Shown here: one piece after another, positions 50,701-60,344 of the stretch | Numbering within the stretch: the first letter of the stretch is position 1 | How the letters are laid out: each line of letters starts with the position of its first letter | Assembly: GCA_001839685.1 (NCBI GenBank) | Contig: MLAK01000078.1 | Span: forward strand, 1 to 64,000 | Source of the DNA: Tritrichomonas foetus | Taxonomy: Eukaryota; Parabasalia; Tritrichomonadida; Tritrichomonadidae | Length of the DNA: 64,000 nucleotides | Direction of reading: 5' to 3' | Notes under the pieces: model-generated | Told to the model about the DNA's origin: nothing | The model's database searches: none | The model's input: the letters and a program-made list of their open reading frames with translations, nothing else | Made by a program: the position numbers and the translations under genes

Positions 50701-51239
50701 GCTTTTTGGAATTTGTGTGAATAATATGTATAGAATTTTTTGACTGCTTTTCGATCGATTGGATTAATTCCAGAAATTCCTGAATGAAGATTGAATGATG
50801 TGGCCCTCAAAAAGTGACGCCGTAAAAATAAGAGTATCAAAGATCACTTTTTGAATTGCATTCGTTTTCATTTTTTGAAAACACCCACTCAAAAATAAGC
50901 CTCCATTGATAATTTTTCAGAATTTTTACTTTTAAAATTCAGAAATATTCAAAGCGATATGTTAACTACTGAAAATTCAATTTGTACATACAATTCCATG
51001 AGCCATAGGGGTTGTGATGTCATTGTAAATAACTCCGATTTCAAAACCTTCAAATGACAGAAATTGCAAAACTATGTGTTCAATCGATTTTATGATGAAT
51101 TTCTTATTGAGAAATAATTCGAGAAATTTAAAAGAATTAGATTAATAAAACAATTTATTCAAAACATAACAGATAAGAAACAAACAAGATATATAATATT
51201 TGTTTGCCCGTTCACCGAATGAATTAATTGAGAAATCTT
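50701..51239. other. Intergenic spacer
   Basis: AT-rich; upstream region of the pseudokinase gene and 3' flank of the next minus-strand gene. ACTTTTTGAAT is at 50846-50856. No gene is seen. Confidence 0.55.
50716..50720 (-). promoter_or_regulatory. Initiator-like TCACA before the pseudokinase gene
   Basis: TCACA on the minus strand fits TCA(Y)(W); the predicted leader is about 17 bases. Confidence 0.45.
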
Positions 51240-53084
51240 TCATAAAAGTAGGGCATCTTCTGGACTCTTTCTGATAACAACTTGGAAAACAAAGAATACG
51301 ATAATTATTGCTAAAAATACAATGCATCCTATAACAATTCCGGCAATAATACCACCATGAACCTTGATTTTATCAATTATTGTATAAACATAGGGTAAAC
51401 TGAATTCTATTTCCATTTTTTCAGGCTTGTTGAAAAATTGAATTTTTTGGGAATCTTCATATTCAATTATTAATTTGGGAATTGTTTTTATCAAATTCCA
51501 AGAACCGGAAAAACTAAACCCAATTACTGTTTCATTATCTTCATCTTGAGTTTTCACATCTTGAAAAGATTTTAAGTTAAATGTCTTTTCATGATCATCT
51601 AGAAGTAACTCTTTATACCTTGATGATGTTGATCCATAGTCAATATCGGGAATCTCGAGAGGATAGTAATAAATATTTGATTGGATTGAAAAATTCATTT
51701 CATGAAATAATGTAAAATTCAATATGGTTTCATTCGAACTAATGTTTGTATCATTATTTAAAAACATTGATTTAAAAGATTCTAAATCACTTTCACTTCC
51801 ATTTTCACTGTCATCTTCTAAATTACCAACACAAATTTCAACAATAGTATTAATTGGTGAAATAAATGCAATTTGATTGATTACAGAAGTATAAGGAATT
51901 AACATTGATGGACCAGTTCCACAAGTTTCTTGTTTATCACTTACTTCTAAATAAATTCCAGTAAGTTGATAAGTTAATCTGCATGGTGATAGAAGAGGAT
52001 TTGTTGAATAAAAACCAATTTTATTAAATGTACCAGTCATGTTATGACTGTTCACAAGATAGAATTCAGAACTCACAAGAAGGTTTATGTTTTGTATGCT
52101 TCGTGTTTCAGAAGCGATTTGAACATTTTGGAAAAATGCAACATTTTTAATTTTCAAATTATTTTTAACAACTTGAAAAATACAATCGGATAATAAAAGA
52201 TAAACAACTTTGTTACCATCTTCACCATTAATTCGAACATTATTCGTTGCATGAATTCCATCTTTAATTTTTTTATTCATATTATTGTGTTTATTAAGTT
52301 TGCTATTGTTAATATGACTATTATTATTAAGGTTTATTTCTTTAGATTTTGGCAAATTCGTATTTAATGTTTTGGCTTTTTGGAGAGTTTTTTCTTTGAT
52401 TTCTTTCGATGACATTTTTTGATATAATTCTTTTTTACTTTTGACGTATTTAAAATAGGCAACATCAACTTCATTTTTTAAGGAAAGTATTGGATTTATT
52501 GATGAATCTAAATTGTCAAGAAGTAAATTCAGTCGCGTTTTGATGGCATTTTGGGAAAGGATAAAATTATAGAAATCGCGAAATCGAGTGATACTGATAA
52601 TATCATGACTTAAATTTACTTTTGCTGCTACAGCTGCTGTTAATTCAAGACTTAAATCAGAATAAGTATTTCCAATTGTGATGTCAACGATCATTTTACT
52701 ATTTAAATTTGTGAAATCATAAAAACGATTTTCAGGCATTGATCCAACCTGATAAATCAACAGAATTTCAGTTTTCTTACTGACTTCAGCAATTCTCACT
52801 GGTGAGTCAGAAAGTCTTGGATAATCCATATATTTTAAAAAATCTGACATTCGCTGATATTCTTTAATTCTATCAGAAGTATCTGTATCATTAAATGAAG
52901 TTAAATTTTCAATGATTTCAGTATAATTATTTATCCATTCATCCCTTTTATTAAAATGTTCAACTAGTTTTTTGCATGGTTCATAATATGATGATTCCGT
53001 ATAATAACAAAAGAAAGAAACAACTGGAACTTCTCTATTTGATGATGCTGCTTGGTGAATCAGAAAAAAAGGAAAAAGTATCAT
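51240..53084 (-). CDS. Type I membrane protein, possible divergent relative of the DRPG-cysteine surface family
   Basis: A 614-residue predicted surface protein. A signal sequence (MILFPFFLIHQAASS) is followed by an Asn-rich ectodomain, with a coiled, Asn/Lys-rich linker near 235-285. One transmembrane helix (about 578-602) and a very short tail (RKSPEDALLL) end it. The dileucine-like end could act in sorting. There is no DRPG module. However, the pattern GTGPSMLIPYTSVINQIAF recalls the NTR-x-GP-x-IP-x-A block of the three large surface proteins, and a GSW-x-(L/V)-x-x-IP segment precedes the membrane helix as in them. That suggests a distant, shortened relative, but the resemblance is weak. 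The function is unknown. Confidence 0.75.
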   Translation of the reverse strand: MILFPFFLIHQAASSNREVPVVSFFCYYTESSYYEPCKKLVEHFNKRDEWINNYTEIIENLTSFNDTDTSDRIKEYQRMSDFLKYMDYPRLSDSPVRIAEVSKKTEILLIYQVGSMPENRFYDFTNLNSKMIVDITIGNTYSDLSLELTAAVAAKVNLSHDIISITRFRDFYNFILSQNAIKTRLNLLLDNLDSSINPILSLKNEVDVAYFKYVKSKKELYQKMSSKEIKEKTLQKAKTLNTNLPKSKEINLNNNSHINNSKLNKHNNMNKKIKDGIHATNNVRINGEDGNKVVYLLLSDCIFQVVKNNLKIKNVAFFQNVQIASETRSIQNINLLVSSEFYLVNSHNMTGTFNKIGFYSTNPLLSPCRLTYQLTGIYLEVSDKQETCGTGPSMLIPYTSVINQIAFISPINTIVEICVGNLEDDSENGSESDLESFKSMFLNNDTNISSNETILNFTLFHEMNFSIQSNIYYYPLEIPDIDYGSTSSRYKELLLDDHEKTFNLKSFQDVKTQDEDNETVIGFSFSGSWNLIKTIPKLIIEYEDSQKIQFFNKPEKMEIEFSLPYVYTIIDKIKVHGGIIAGIVIGCIVFLAIIIVFFVFQVVIRKSPEDALLL

Positions 53085-54081
53085 CTAAAAATATATGGTT
53101 AATTTTTCACCTTTGAAAGGAACGTTAGAGATTTTATAAGGACATTTATACATTGAAAAAAATGTGTATCAAATGGTGAAAATGTTTGACCATTAAGAAA
53201 TATAAAAAAACGGTTGTGGTCGACCACTTGCAATGATGACAACATTCGCTACTTTCTGAAGTATGACGACTACTTTGTCTGAGCAAAAACAAACCTTTTT
53301 AACAAAACTATTCCCACACAATATCTTTATTTTTTCCCTCTCTTTCTCCTTTTCTCAACTTCTCTTCATTATGGAAAGCATCTGCGATATCTCACTTCAA
53401 ACATTTATTTTTCTTCCCTTTTTTCCCCTCGAATTTCATTTCAGTTCATATTAGCTTTTTCATGAGAATGTCAAGCTTGAGGTTCTAATCAAATTTTCAT
53501 ATTTATATATTTGTTAGCTTGACGTGTTTGACCTCATATTTTTCATATGTTTAGAGAGGTTATCACTTATGTGATTTAGATATATTCTATCAATCATGAG
53601 CATCATCAATTTTTTCGTGTATTAATTATTGTGAATAGTCAAGGAAAATATCTTCTGCAGAGAATTGTAGCATTAAAACATAATTTTCTGGATGATGAAA
53701 TTTCTCTGTGTCATCAACTTGAGGGCTATTCGAAGTGATTTCGAACTAGACCACATAAAGTCTAAAAAAGTTTACCTTCTCAAAAAATTTGACTTTATGG
53801 AATTGCCACTGGCAGACTTTTTGTGTGAACATAGCAATGCCACTTCATATGTATACGTTTATAAATAAAGTTTTTAATTAATATCTAATTGATTTATTGT
53901 TAAAAAGTTTCACTAAAATGAGAAAAGCATCATATCAAAAAGTTCCTCAAACAATCATAATATTTTAGTGATTCGACGCTATTTCCGAAGCTAGAATCAA
54001 ACACCGTTAATATTAAGAGGTACCAATATTACTATATTAATTATTAGATAATAAATAGTATTACTTTAAGTTTTCTAATAA
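53085..54081. other. Divergent intergenic region
   Basis: About 1 kb between head-to-head genes, AT-rich. It contains an isolated GC-rich 12-base palindrome at 53216-53227. A 63-codon plus-strand frame at 53263-53454 has no support. Confidence 0.55.
53216..53227. promoter_or_regulatory. Perfect 12-base palindrome GTGGTCGACCAC
   Basis: A GC-rich perfect dyad in very AT-rich surroundings, 132 bases upstream of the minus-strand surface gene and in a divergent promoter region. It could be a binding site for a dimeric factor; this is only an inference. Confidence 0.3.
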
Positions 54082-56835
54082 ATGTTACCAATTTGGGCTC
54101 ATAATTTGAAAGATACAACAAAGAAAAAAATTAAATTAATTATCAATGGTCAAGAAATTTCAGTAAGCCAATCAATTGCAGAAAATGTAAGTCCATTTAT
54201 CAAATTTCAACTTTCACGCTTCAAGAATGAAAATGGAATTCCAATGATTATACCGCACTTCTTTGATTACCAGCTTGTCCAAAATGTGTTCTCGGAAACT
54301 CCAGTTACTTTCACACCCTCCAATGCATTAGGGTTATTATTGTTATCTAAGTCATTCCAAATTCTGTCTCTTGAAAATCAATCAATTCAATATTTAAGTG
54401 GCTGTTTATCTAATTCTACAGGTTTAGTAAATTCAAATAGTGGTGATTCAATCATGGATCAACCACCAAATGCTTCCATTCGCACTAAAAGTGGCACAAA
54501 TCGTCAATATTCAAATAATTCATCTAATATTGTCTTTCCCTTAGATGATATAACTAATGAAACTTCAAATACAAAGATAAACGGAAATCTATCTGTCATT
54601 GAAGAGACTTTGTATTCTCAAATCCAAATAGAAAAATATTTACTTAACATAAATAAAAATAATTTTGATCAAACAGTACAGAACATTCTCGATCTGAGTC
54701 ACCAAGCAAGTCATCTTGCAATATGTCGGACATTCATTAGTGTTTTCGTTGCACGTCCAAAAAATGTAGAATTAAATTTACAATTATTTACCTCTATAAA
54801 TGATCGTGATCCTGAATTTTTTAGGAGTTTAAAGATTGTTTTATTTGCACAATTCAATGAAATGACGGATAACAATTGGACCAAAGATACTTTTTATGAA
54901 GTTTGCTTTTTAATTCACTACATCATGAAAAATGGAGGTAAAAACGAAAACTTTTTCTTGTCAATTCCACCAGTAAAACTATATCATTTCCAAAACGATT
55001 ATGATCACTTTTGTATTATACAAGATATAACAAAATTAGATGCAATACAAAGTCAAAATTATTGGCTCAAGAGATATCTCATTAATGATGATTTTGATCG
55101 TTTTTCAAATGCAATGAAAAATCCAATTATGAAAAACAACTATAAATATAAAATTCCTGCTTCCCCAAATGAAACAATCTCTTTTCTTCATTATGATTTG
55201 GAATTGGTATGTATTGCAGCTTTCTTTGGATCAATAAAATGTTTCAGGTATATTTTATTGAAAATTGGAAGAGATATTCCAGATGGTCTTGCAAACTACG
55301 CAGTTTCCGGTGGAAACATTGAAATTGTCAAGCTTTGTGAATCAAGCCGTTGTGATTTCTCTCAGAGTTTTAAGTATGCTATTGAATTTAATCATTCAGA
55401 AATTATTGAATGGCTAATTGAAGAAAAACAAGAAATCCTTGGAATCAAAGATGAAGATATTACAAAATTTGTTTTTCGTTTTAGAAATTTACAAATGATA
55501 GATAGTCTCATTCGAAATAGATCTATTACTGATAACTTTTTAGTAAGTGCATTGAAATATTACAACATCACTTCTGCCAAATGGTTCATTGAACAAAATT
55601 TCGTCAATGAGAAGAAATCTTTGAATTATTTAGATGAATATAATTGCACACCTTTGTTTTATGCTTGTCAATATGGCTTAGCAAAGACATTAAAACTGTT
55701 ATTGGAGCAAAAACTAATCAATCCTAACAAAAAATGTAATGATTTTTCACCATTTCAATATTGCTTAATCAGGAATAAAAAAGATTTAGCCAAAATTTTT
55801 TTAGATAAAAAACTAAATCTCAAACTTGCACTTCATGAAAATATAAAAGATGAAGATCTAACACCTTTTATTTATTGTGTTGATAATGGACAATTAGATA
55901 TTGCAAAATTGATTCTTTCGTTTCAAAAAGTTGATCATCAGACAAAAAATCAAGCTGAGCAAATTCTACCAAAGTTTAGCAAAAATAATGAAACAAAGAA
56001 AGTTAAAATGATTCTTAAACTGAAAGGAATTGACTATGATTGTAACAATAAATCGGGAGAAACTCCATTTTTTTATGCTGTTCAAAATAAGAATGTCAAA
56101 ATTGCAAAAATGCTTTTGAGATATGCAAATGGAATTGAAAAGAAAAATAAAAGCAATAGAACATATGATATAGCAATTAAATCCATAAATGAAGACATGC
56201 TTGCTAATCTTGAACCACCAATTATTATCGATAAGCTTGCCGATGTATATTTCCTGATTGAGATGTTTCGTAGTAATGATATGGATCTCATCATGAAAAC
56301 AATTAATGAAAAAAGAATTGATTACCACAAATGTATTAGTATTCATCGCGAAAATCCTCTTCATATAGCATGCCTAAATCGTAATTTACCATTGGTTAAG
56401 AAATTATTAACACTTTCCCCAGATTTGATAAATATTACTGATGATGAAGGCGATACACCACTTCATATGGCCATTTCTGTTGGTTCCTTTGAAATTGCAA
56501 AACTATTAATAGATTCGAAGGCTAATGTGTATATTACTGACAATAGCGGAAATTATCCAATTCATACAGCAGCACGGTGCGGGCAAAATCAAATCTTTGA
56601 ATATCTCTTGAAAAATGATCCTCAATTGGGATATTTAATTAATCAGAAAAATGGTTATACGCCATTACATTATGCTTGCATGTGCAATAACTATGCCATG
56701 GTGAATATTTTAAAGGCAACACCTGTTGTCGACATCCACATACTAGATCATAAAGGGTTTGAAGCCTACAGATACACCAGTAGGAAAAAGATTGTTAGAT
56801 TATTGACTAATAATCCATCAGGAACAAAATGTTAA
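54082..56835 (+). CDS. Ankyrin-repeat protein with N-terminal BTB-like region
   Basis: 917 residues. The N-terminus (KIKLIINGQEISVSQSIAEN then SPFIKFQLSRF) resembles the short BTB-like start of trichomonad ankyrin proteins. A central helical region (about 190-420) is followed by degenerate and then clear ankyrin repeats. Weak repeats cover about 430-700 (for example CTPLFYACQYGLAKTLKLLL). Strong ones cover about 750-900 (NPLHIACLNRNLPLVKKLL, DTPLHMAISVGSFEIAKLLI, NYPIHTAARCGQNQIFEYLL, YTPLHYACMCNNYAMVNILK). This is a protein-interaction scaffold without visible enzyme motifs. Such proteins form one of the largest families in trichomonads. The start is the first in-frame ATG; no TCA initiator is close by. 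Confidence 0.9.
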   Translation: MLPIWAHNLKDTTKKKIKLIINGQEISVSQSIAENVSPFIKFQLSRFKNENGIPMIIPHFFDYQLVQNVFSETPVTFTPSNALGLLLLSKSFQILSLENQSIQYLSGCLSNSTGLVNSNSGDSIMDQPPNASIRTKSGTNRQYSNNSSNIVFPLDDITNETSNTKINGNLSVIEETLYSQIQIEKYLLNINKNNFDQTVQNILDLSHQASHLAICRTFISVFVARPKNVELNLQLFTSINDRDPEFFRSLKIVLFAQFNEMTDNNWTKDTFYEVCFLIHYIMKNGGKNENFFLSIPPVKLYHFQNDYDHFCIIQDITKLDAIQSQNYWLKRYLINDDFDRFSNAMKNPIMKNNYKYKIPASPNETISFLHYDLELVCIAAFFGSIKCFRYILLKIGRDIPDGLANYAVSGGNIEIVKLCESSRCDFSQSFKYAIEFNHSEIIEWLIEEKQEILGIKDEDITKFVFRFRNLQMIDSLIRNRSITDNFLVSALKYYNITSAKWFIEQNFVNEKKSLNYLDEYNCTPLFYACQYGLAKTLKLLLEQKLINPNKKCNDFSPFQYCLIRNKKDLAKIFLDKKLNLKLALHENIKDEDLTPFIYCVDNGQLDIAKLILSFQKVDHQTKNQAEQILPKFSKNNETKKVKMILKLKGIDYDCNNKSGETPFFYAVQNKNVKIAKMLLRYANGIEKKNKSNRTYDIAIKSINEDMLANLEPPIIIDKLADVYFLIEMFRSNDMDLIMKTINEKRIDYHKCISIHRENPLHIACLNRNLPLVKKLLTLSPDLINITDDEGDTPLHMAISVGSFEIAKLLIDSKANVYITDNSGNYPIHTAARCGQNQIFEYLLKNDPQLGYLINQKNGYTPLHYACMCNNYAMVNILKATPVVDIHILDHKGFEAYRYTSRKKIVRLLTNNPSGTKC

Positions 56836-56887
56836 AGCAATGTAAAGGTCTGATATGTTATTCTTTTAAAACTATTGACTTCGGATT

Positions 56888-56897
56888 TTTATTTTTA

Positions 56898-56932
<35 letters not shown>
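56888..56932 (+). repeat. (TTA)n microsatellite
   Basis: A TTTTTA stretch passes into at least ten TTA/ATT units, about 55 bases after the ankyrin-gene stop. Confidence 0.85.
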
Positions 56933-56936
<4 letters not shown>

Positions 56937-57179
56937 AATAGGGTCAAAACAGTAAATTATATGGTTTCAATCATCATATCAAACCTTTCACATGAAATTA
57001 GGGTGTATGATACAAAATTTAATATTATCAATAAATAAAGATAAAATATAGCATTTCAACAGAATCTCCTTAATTCATGAAATGAAAAGTAGTCTAAATA
57101 AAACACAAAATAAACAATCCAAAACATATTTTGGTAAAACCGCAATTTACTATATAAAAAAACAAAAAAAGAATGTACA

Positions 57180-57203
57180 ATCATTCTATCAAGATAGAAT
57201 GAT
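57180..57203. terminator. 24-base near-perfect palindrome after the hydrolase stop
   Basis: Two 11-base arms, ATCATTCTATC and GATAGAATGAT, separated by AA. It lies 8-31 bases beyond the stop of the minus-strand hydrolase gene, in a convergent spacer. It could shape the 3' ends of both transcripts, but no such terminator is established for trichomonads. Confidence 0.35.
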
Positions 57204-57210
57204 CAAAAAC

Positions 57211-58224
57211 TCAATGTGAACTTCCTTCTGCACTACATTGATGAGAAGACGCTTCATTCATGTTTCCAGGCGTGCATTGCATTTCAATGACTTCCACAAG
57301 GACTGTTTCCAATTGCCCAACATGTAAAAGTGAATTTCTGTACTCACTGTCGTAGAGTCTCGGTTTTTGGTCAATTCCAAGTTTCCTGTAAACAAACCTA
57401 GCTGCTGTTTCGTACCATTGATTTGGTCTTGTTGTATTATGCTTTGCATTAAAAATATAAAGTTGTTTATCAGAACAGCCATAACGATCAAACAGTTGCT
57501 GTGCTTGTTGAATTGGCACAAAAGTATCAATTTTTCCATGGCCCATCAAAAGGGGGGTAGTTGAAAAAGTAACATCTTTCAAAGGGTAGGTAACATCCAA
57601 AGCGGGCCCAACGATTTTTTCAGCTTCTTTTTTCAAAATCGGCTCGGCAACCTTCACGAAAAACTTGGGGAAGCCATTTAGCTTTGCTTGATCATATACT
57701 ATGTTTTCCGTTGAAGCAAAAGCTGAATCAGAAACAATGCATGAAAATTCATTTGTCATCGAAACGGTATCCAAGCCGATAGCAGCACCCATGGATCTTC
57801 CCCACAGCCCAATCTGAGTAATATTGAGCTCAGTTTTGAGAAGATTTGCGGCGGCGATGACATCATGGCATCCACGACCAACGAGCGGAATTGTGTCGCC
57901 TTCTGAAATTCCACTGCCGCTGAAATCGAATGAAAAAAGTGCCAAGTCTGGTGTACAAAGAAAAGGAACAAGATTTAAACATTCAAATTGATTCGTCCCT
58001 AATGAATGTAAAAATATGATGCAGGAGGTCGGCCGTGGATTGTCTTTCACGTGCCAGAGACTCCCATGGAGAGTCATATGGTCGCCGTTGTCGAATGTAT
58101 AGTCTTTCCGAATATAAATATCACCTCCGCGACTTTCAATGAGGCATACTGTGTTACTTAAATCGTATGTGGCTCTCGGTGGTCGAAGACTGACATCAAA
58201 CATCCAATTCACGACTTTCCTCAT
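57211..58224 (-). CDS. Alpha/beta hydrolase (S9-type/ABHD17-like serine hydrolase)
   Basis: A 337-residue soluble hydrolase. The fold is visible: strand IIFLHSLGTN (about 69-78, oxyanion region), then FSFDFSGSGISEG. The nucleophile elbow is GRSMG with Ser144, the acid is in GKIDTFVP (Asp233) and the histidine is in NAKHNTTRP (His262). These three form the expected catalytic triad. It resembles the prolyl-oligopeptidase-like/ABHD group often annotated in T. vaginalis as clan SC, family S9 peptidases. The actual substrate (peptide, ester or acyl chain) cannot be told. There is no signal peptide. The C-terminus is short, with Cys and His. The start is the first ATG. Confidence 0.88.
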   Translation of the reverse strand: MRKVVNWMFDVSLRPPRATYDLSNTVCLIESRGGDIYIRKDYTFDNGDHMTLHGSLWHVKDNPRPTSCIIFLHSLGTNQFECLNLVPFLCTPDLALFSFDFSGSGISEGDTIPLVGRGCHDVIAAANLLKTELNITQIGLWGRSMGAAIGLDTVSMTNEFSCIVSDSAFASTENIVYDQAKLNGFPKFFVKVAEPILKKEAEKIVGPALDVTYPLKDVTFSTTPLLMGHGKIDTFVPIQQAQQLFDRYGCSDKQLYIFNAKHNTTRPNQWYETAARFVYRKLGIDQKPRLYDSEYRNSLLHVGQLETVLVEVIEMQCTPGNMNEASSHQCSAEGSSH

Positions 58225-58594
58225 GATAGTTTGGATAACTTCGTTTTAATCTCGATTCTAAAATTTTGGCTAATTTGGGTCAATTTACGGTGAAAAATTT
58301 GAGTGTAAACGATAAAAACGATTAATTTGAAAACTATCAAGATATCTCGATGAATTCTTTATATGTATGAATTATTATCTAACATATATAATAAATATTA
58401 ATGTTATAAAAAGAATCCTATAAGTAGCCACGAAATTGGTGCTACAAGTTATCAAAACTATCATGAGGAAGTTTCCTGTTAATAAGCTTATCATAAATCA
58501 TTAGAAATATATATGTCTAAATCATAGTGGTATTAAACAGAGAACATAAAAAAAATTCACATATCAAATAGATTTAATAACAAATCATGATAAA
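58225..58594. other. Intergenic spacer between two minus-strand genes
   Basis: AT-rich with no gene or repeat recognised. Confidence 0.55.
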
Positions 58595-60169
58595 TCATGA
58601 AGAATTGACATTTTCTTCTTTTGTTTCTTCACCATTTATTTCCCTGAGGCATTTTTCCATGTCGAATTTAAGGCAATGCTCAGTAAGCGCCTCCAAATTT
58701 GCTTGTGCATATTCAAATGAAGGTGAAAGCGACATTTTAGGTGCGTAGTTTGAGATCATCGTCGAAACGAAAAACAAATCAGGCTTATTAGATCCAAGAA
58801 GCGTTCCAAGCAAAAGTGCAAACATATCATCAAAACAAAGTAGCTGCTTAACATCATCAATACTTGCTGTTCCATTTTCACCAACTCTGTTGAAAAGCGC
58901 TCCTTTGTTGATTCCAACTAACGTTTTATGGATTTGATATAATGCATCAATTGGATTTGGCTGGAATGTTGCTTTGTCGAGGAAATTTGCAGCTTCTTGG
59001 AAATGAACATCCTTTTCAAAAATGCTGCCTATTGGGTCTTCTGGTGTTCCAGTACGAATTAAATTAAAAGGAATTGGAAAATATTTTGCGGGAACTTTAG
59101 AAATCTCATTTAATTTCAATACACTTTCATAATTAAATGAACAAATCATTTTTCCATACTTTTCATAACATCTATTAAATAAGCAACGATAGAAAAGAAG
59201 TAAACATATTGATTGATCCATTGTTTGCATTTTTTCTCGGTTTGGTACAAGTTTGTAGCATTCATCAATCAGCATTGAAACAAAAATCTGTGGTGGTGTT
59301 GAATTAAATTGATCGATTATATTATCAATATCAATTTGGAAAGGTGATTTATAACAAAAAAAGCATCTCGATAAGGAAAGTTCACCATCTAATGGTTCAA
59401 AATAGGATAGTTCTGTAAGTAAATGATTTTTCGCATCACTTATTAAGTTATTCATAAATAGTGGGAAATTTGTTGCCCATAATGCTTTATTAGCTTTTTG
59501 AATTTCACTTGAATATTTCAGATCGAGGGCTGTATACATTTTGATTCTACTTAAATGCTTTTCAACAAGTCCAGTAAAACTAATTATGCAAAAATTATCG
59601 AGTTTACATATTTGGTCATCTGGCAATAAATTTTTCGACATAAAAAGTTTGATCAATACTTTTGAATCTCGTTCTAAATCCAATAATTTTCCATATTTCT
59701 TTGTCAATAGCTGAATAGCATGCTTACTGACCTTTTGCCGTATATATGCTTGCTTTCGCATTAATAATATTATTTTCTTATCATCATAGCAAAGATAGTC
59801 AACGTCTGGAATTTCTCGGCCGGTCCACTCTTGAAGCATTTCCCAAACTTTTTCCTTTTCTAGAATGACTTGTTGTTCGAATATTTGTAAATTTTTGATT
59901 ATTTGATAATGCGCACGCTGTCGATCGTGCTTGAATTTTTCACTAACTTCGTTTGATTTTGTTGATAATTTTGTTATATTTGATGCTGGATTGCCTACTG
60001 CTTTATCTGATATTTTCGATATGGGAAAATTTACGGCGGAAATGTTCAAATTTTCGGCATGAGATTCAGAGAAAAACATCAAATATGGAATAAGATGCAA
60101 GTTTGATTGCGCCCATTCTTCAAAGCTGTGATATTTCGAGGTTTCATTTAAAGATTCGTCATTTGACAT
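58595..60169 (-). CDS. VPS9-domain protein (Rab guanine-nucleotide exchange factor)
   Basis: 524 residues. A helical N-terminal region (about 60-300) contains a charged coiled-coil-like segment near 85-150. The C-terminal third has the VPS9 pattern: NPIDALYQIHKTLVGI, then DDMFALLLGTLLGSNKPDLFFVSTMIS with the conserved Asp-Asp/Pro positions (compare ADD-x-x-P), and a final helix in SFEYAQANLEALTEHCL. In yeast and animals VPS9 domains load GTP onto Rab5-type GTPases on endosomes. No ubiquitin-binding CUE or RIN-like domain is recognised. A Rab GTPase is encoded at 43545-44210 in this window, though no pairing can be shown. Divergent from the PDI gene with 175 bases between. Confidence 0.78.
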   Translation of the reverse strand: MSNDESLNETSKYHSFEEWAQSNLHLIPYLMFFSESHAENLNISAVNFPISKISDKAVGNPASNITKLSTKSNEVSEKFKHDRQRAHYQIIKNLQIFEQQVILEKEKVWEMLQEWTGREIPDVDYLCYDDKKIILLMRKQAYIRQKVSKHAIQLLTKKYGKLLDLERDSKVLIKLFMSKNLLPDDQICKLDNFCIISFTGLVEKHLSRIKMYTALDLKYSSEIQKANKALWATNFPLFMNNLISDAKNHLLTELSYFEPLDGELSLSRCFFCYKSPFQIDIDNIIDQFNSTPPQIFVSMLIDECYKLVPNREKMQTMDQSICLLLFYRCLFNRCYEKYGKMICSFNYESVLKLNEISKVPAKYFPIPFNLIRTGTPEDPIGSIFEKDVHFQEAANFLDKATFQPNPIDALYQIHKTLVGINKGALFNRVGENGTASIDDVKQLLCFDDMFALLLGTLLGSNKPDLFFVSTMISNYAPKMSLSPSFEYAQANLEALTEHCLKFDMEKCLREINGEETKEENVNSS

Positions 60170-60326
60170 TTGAATTGTTTATTACATAAACCATACAATA
60201 CATTCTGAACTCATCTGTTCGAATGTTTGTCAATTCAATACTTTGGAAAGTGAAGGATTATTTATTTAAAATAACTTTCAATACAACCGTAGAAAACAAT
60301 CGAAAATTGAATATGTCGATAAACCG

Positions 60327-60331
60327 TCATT
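60327..60331 (+). promoter_or_regulatory. Initiator-like TCATT before the PDI gene
   Basis: TCATT lies 14-18 bases before the ATG at 60345. It overlaps the TTG that would start the longer frame, which argues for ATG 60345 as the real start. Confidence 0.5.
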
Positions 60332-60344
60332 GAGTTCAAAATTC

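Larger units (their letters stand above)
56836..57210. other. Convergent intergenic spacer
   Basis: 3' spacer between the ankyrin and hydrolase genes. It contains a TTA microsatellite and a near-perfect palindrome just after the hydrolase stop. Confidence 0.6.

Noticed and set aside
53263..53454. 63-codon frame in the divergent spacer
   Set aside because: Phe/Ser-rich chance frame without domain or conserved feature.
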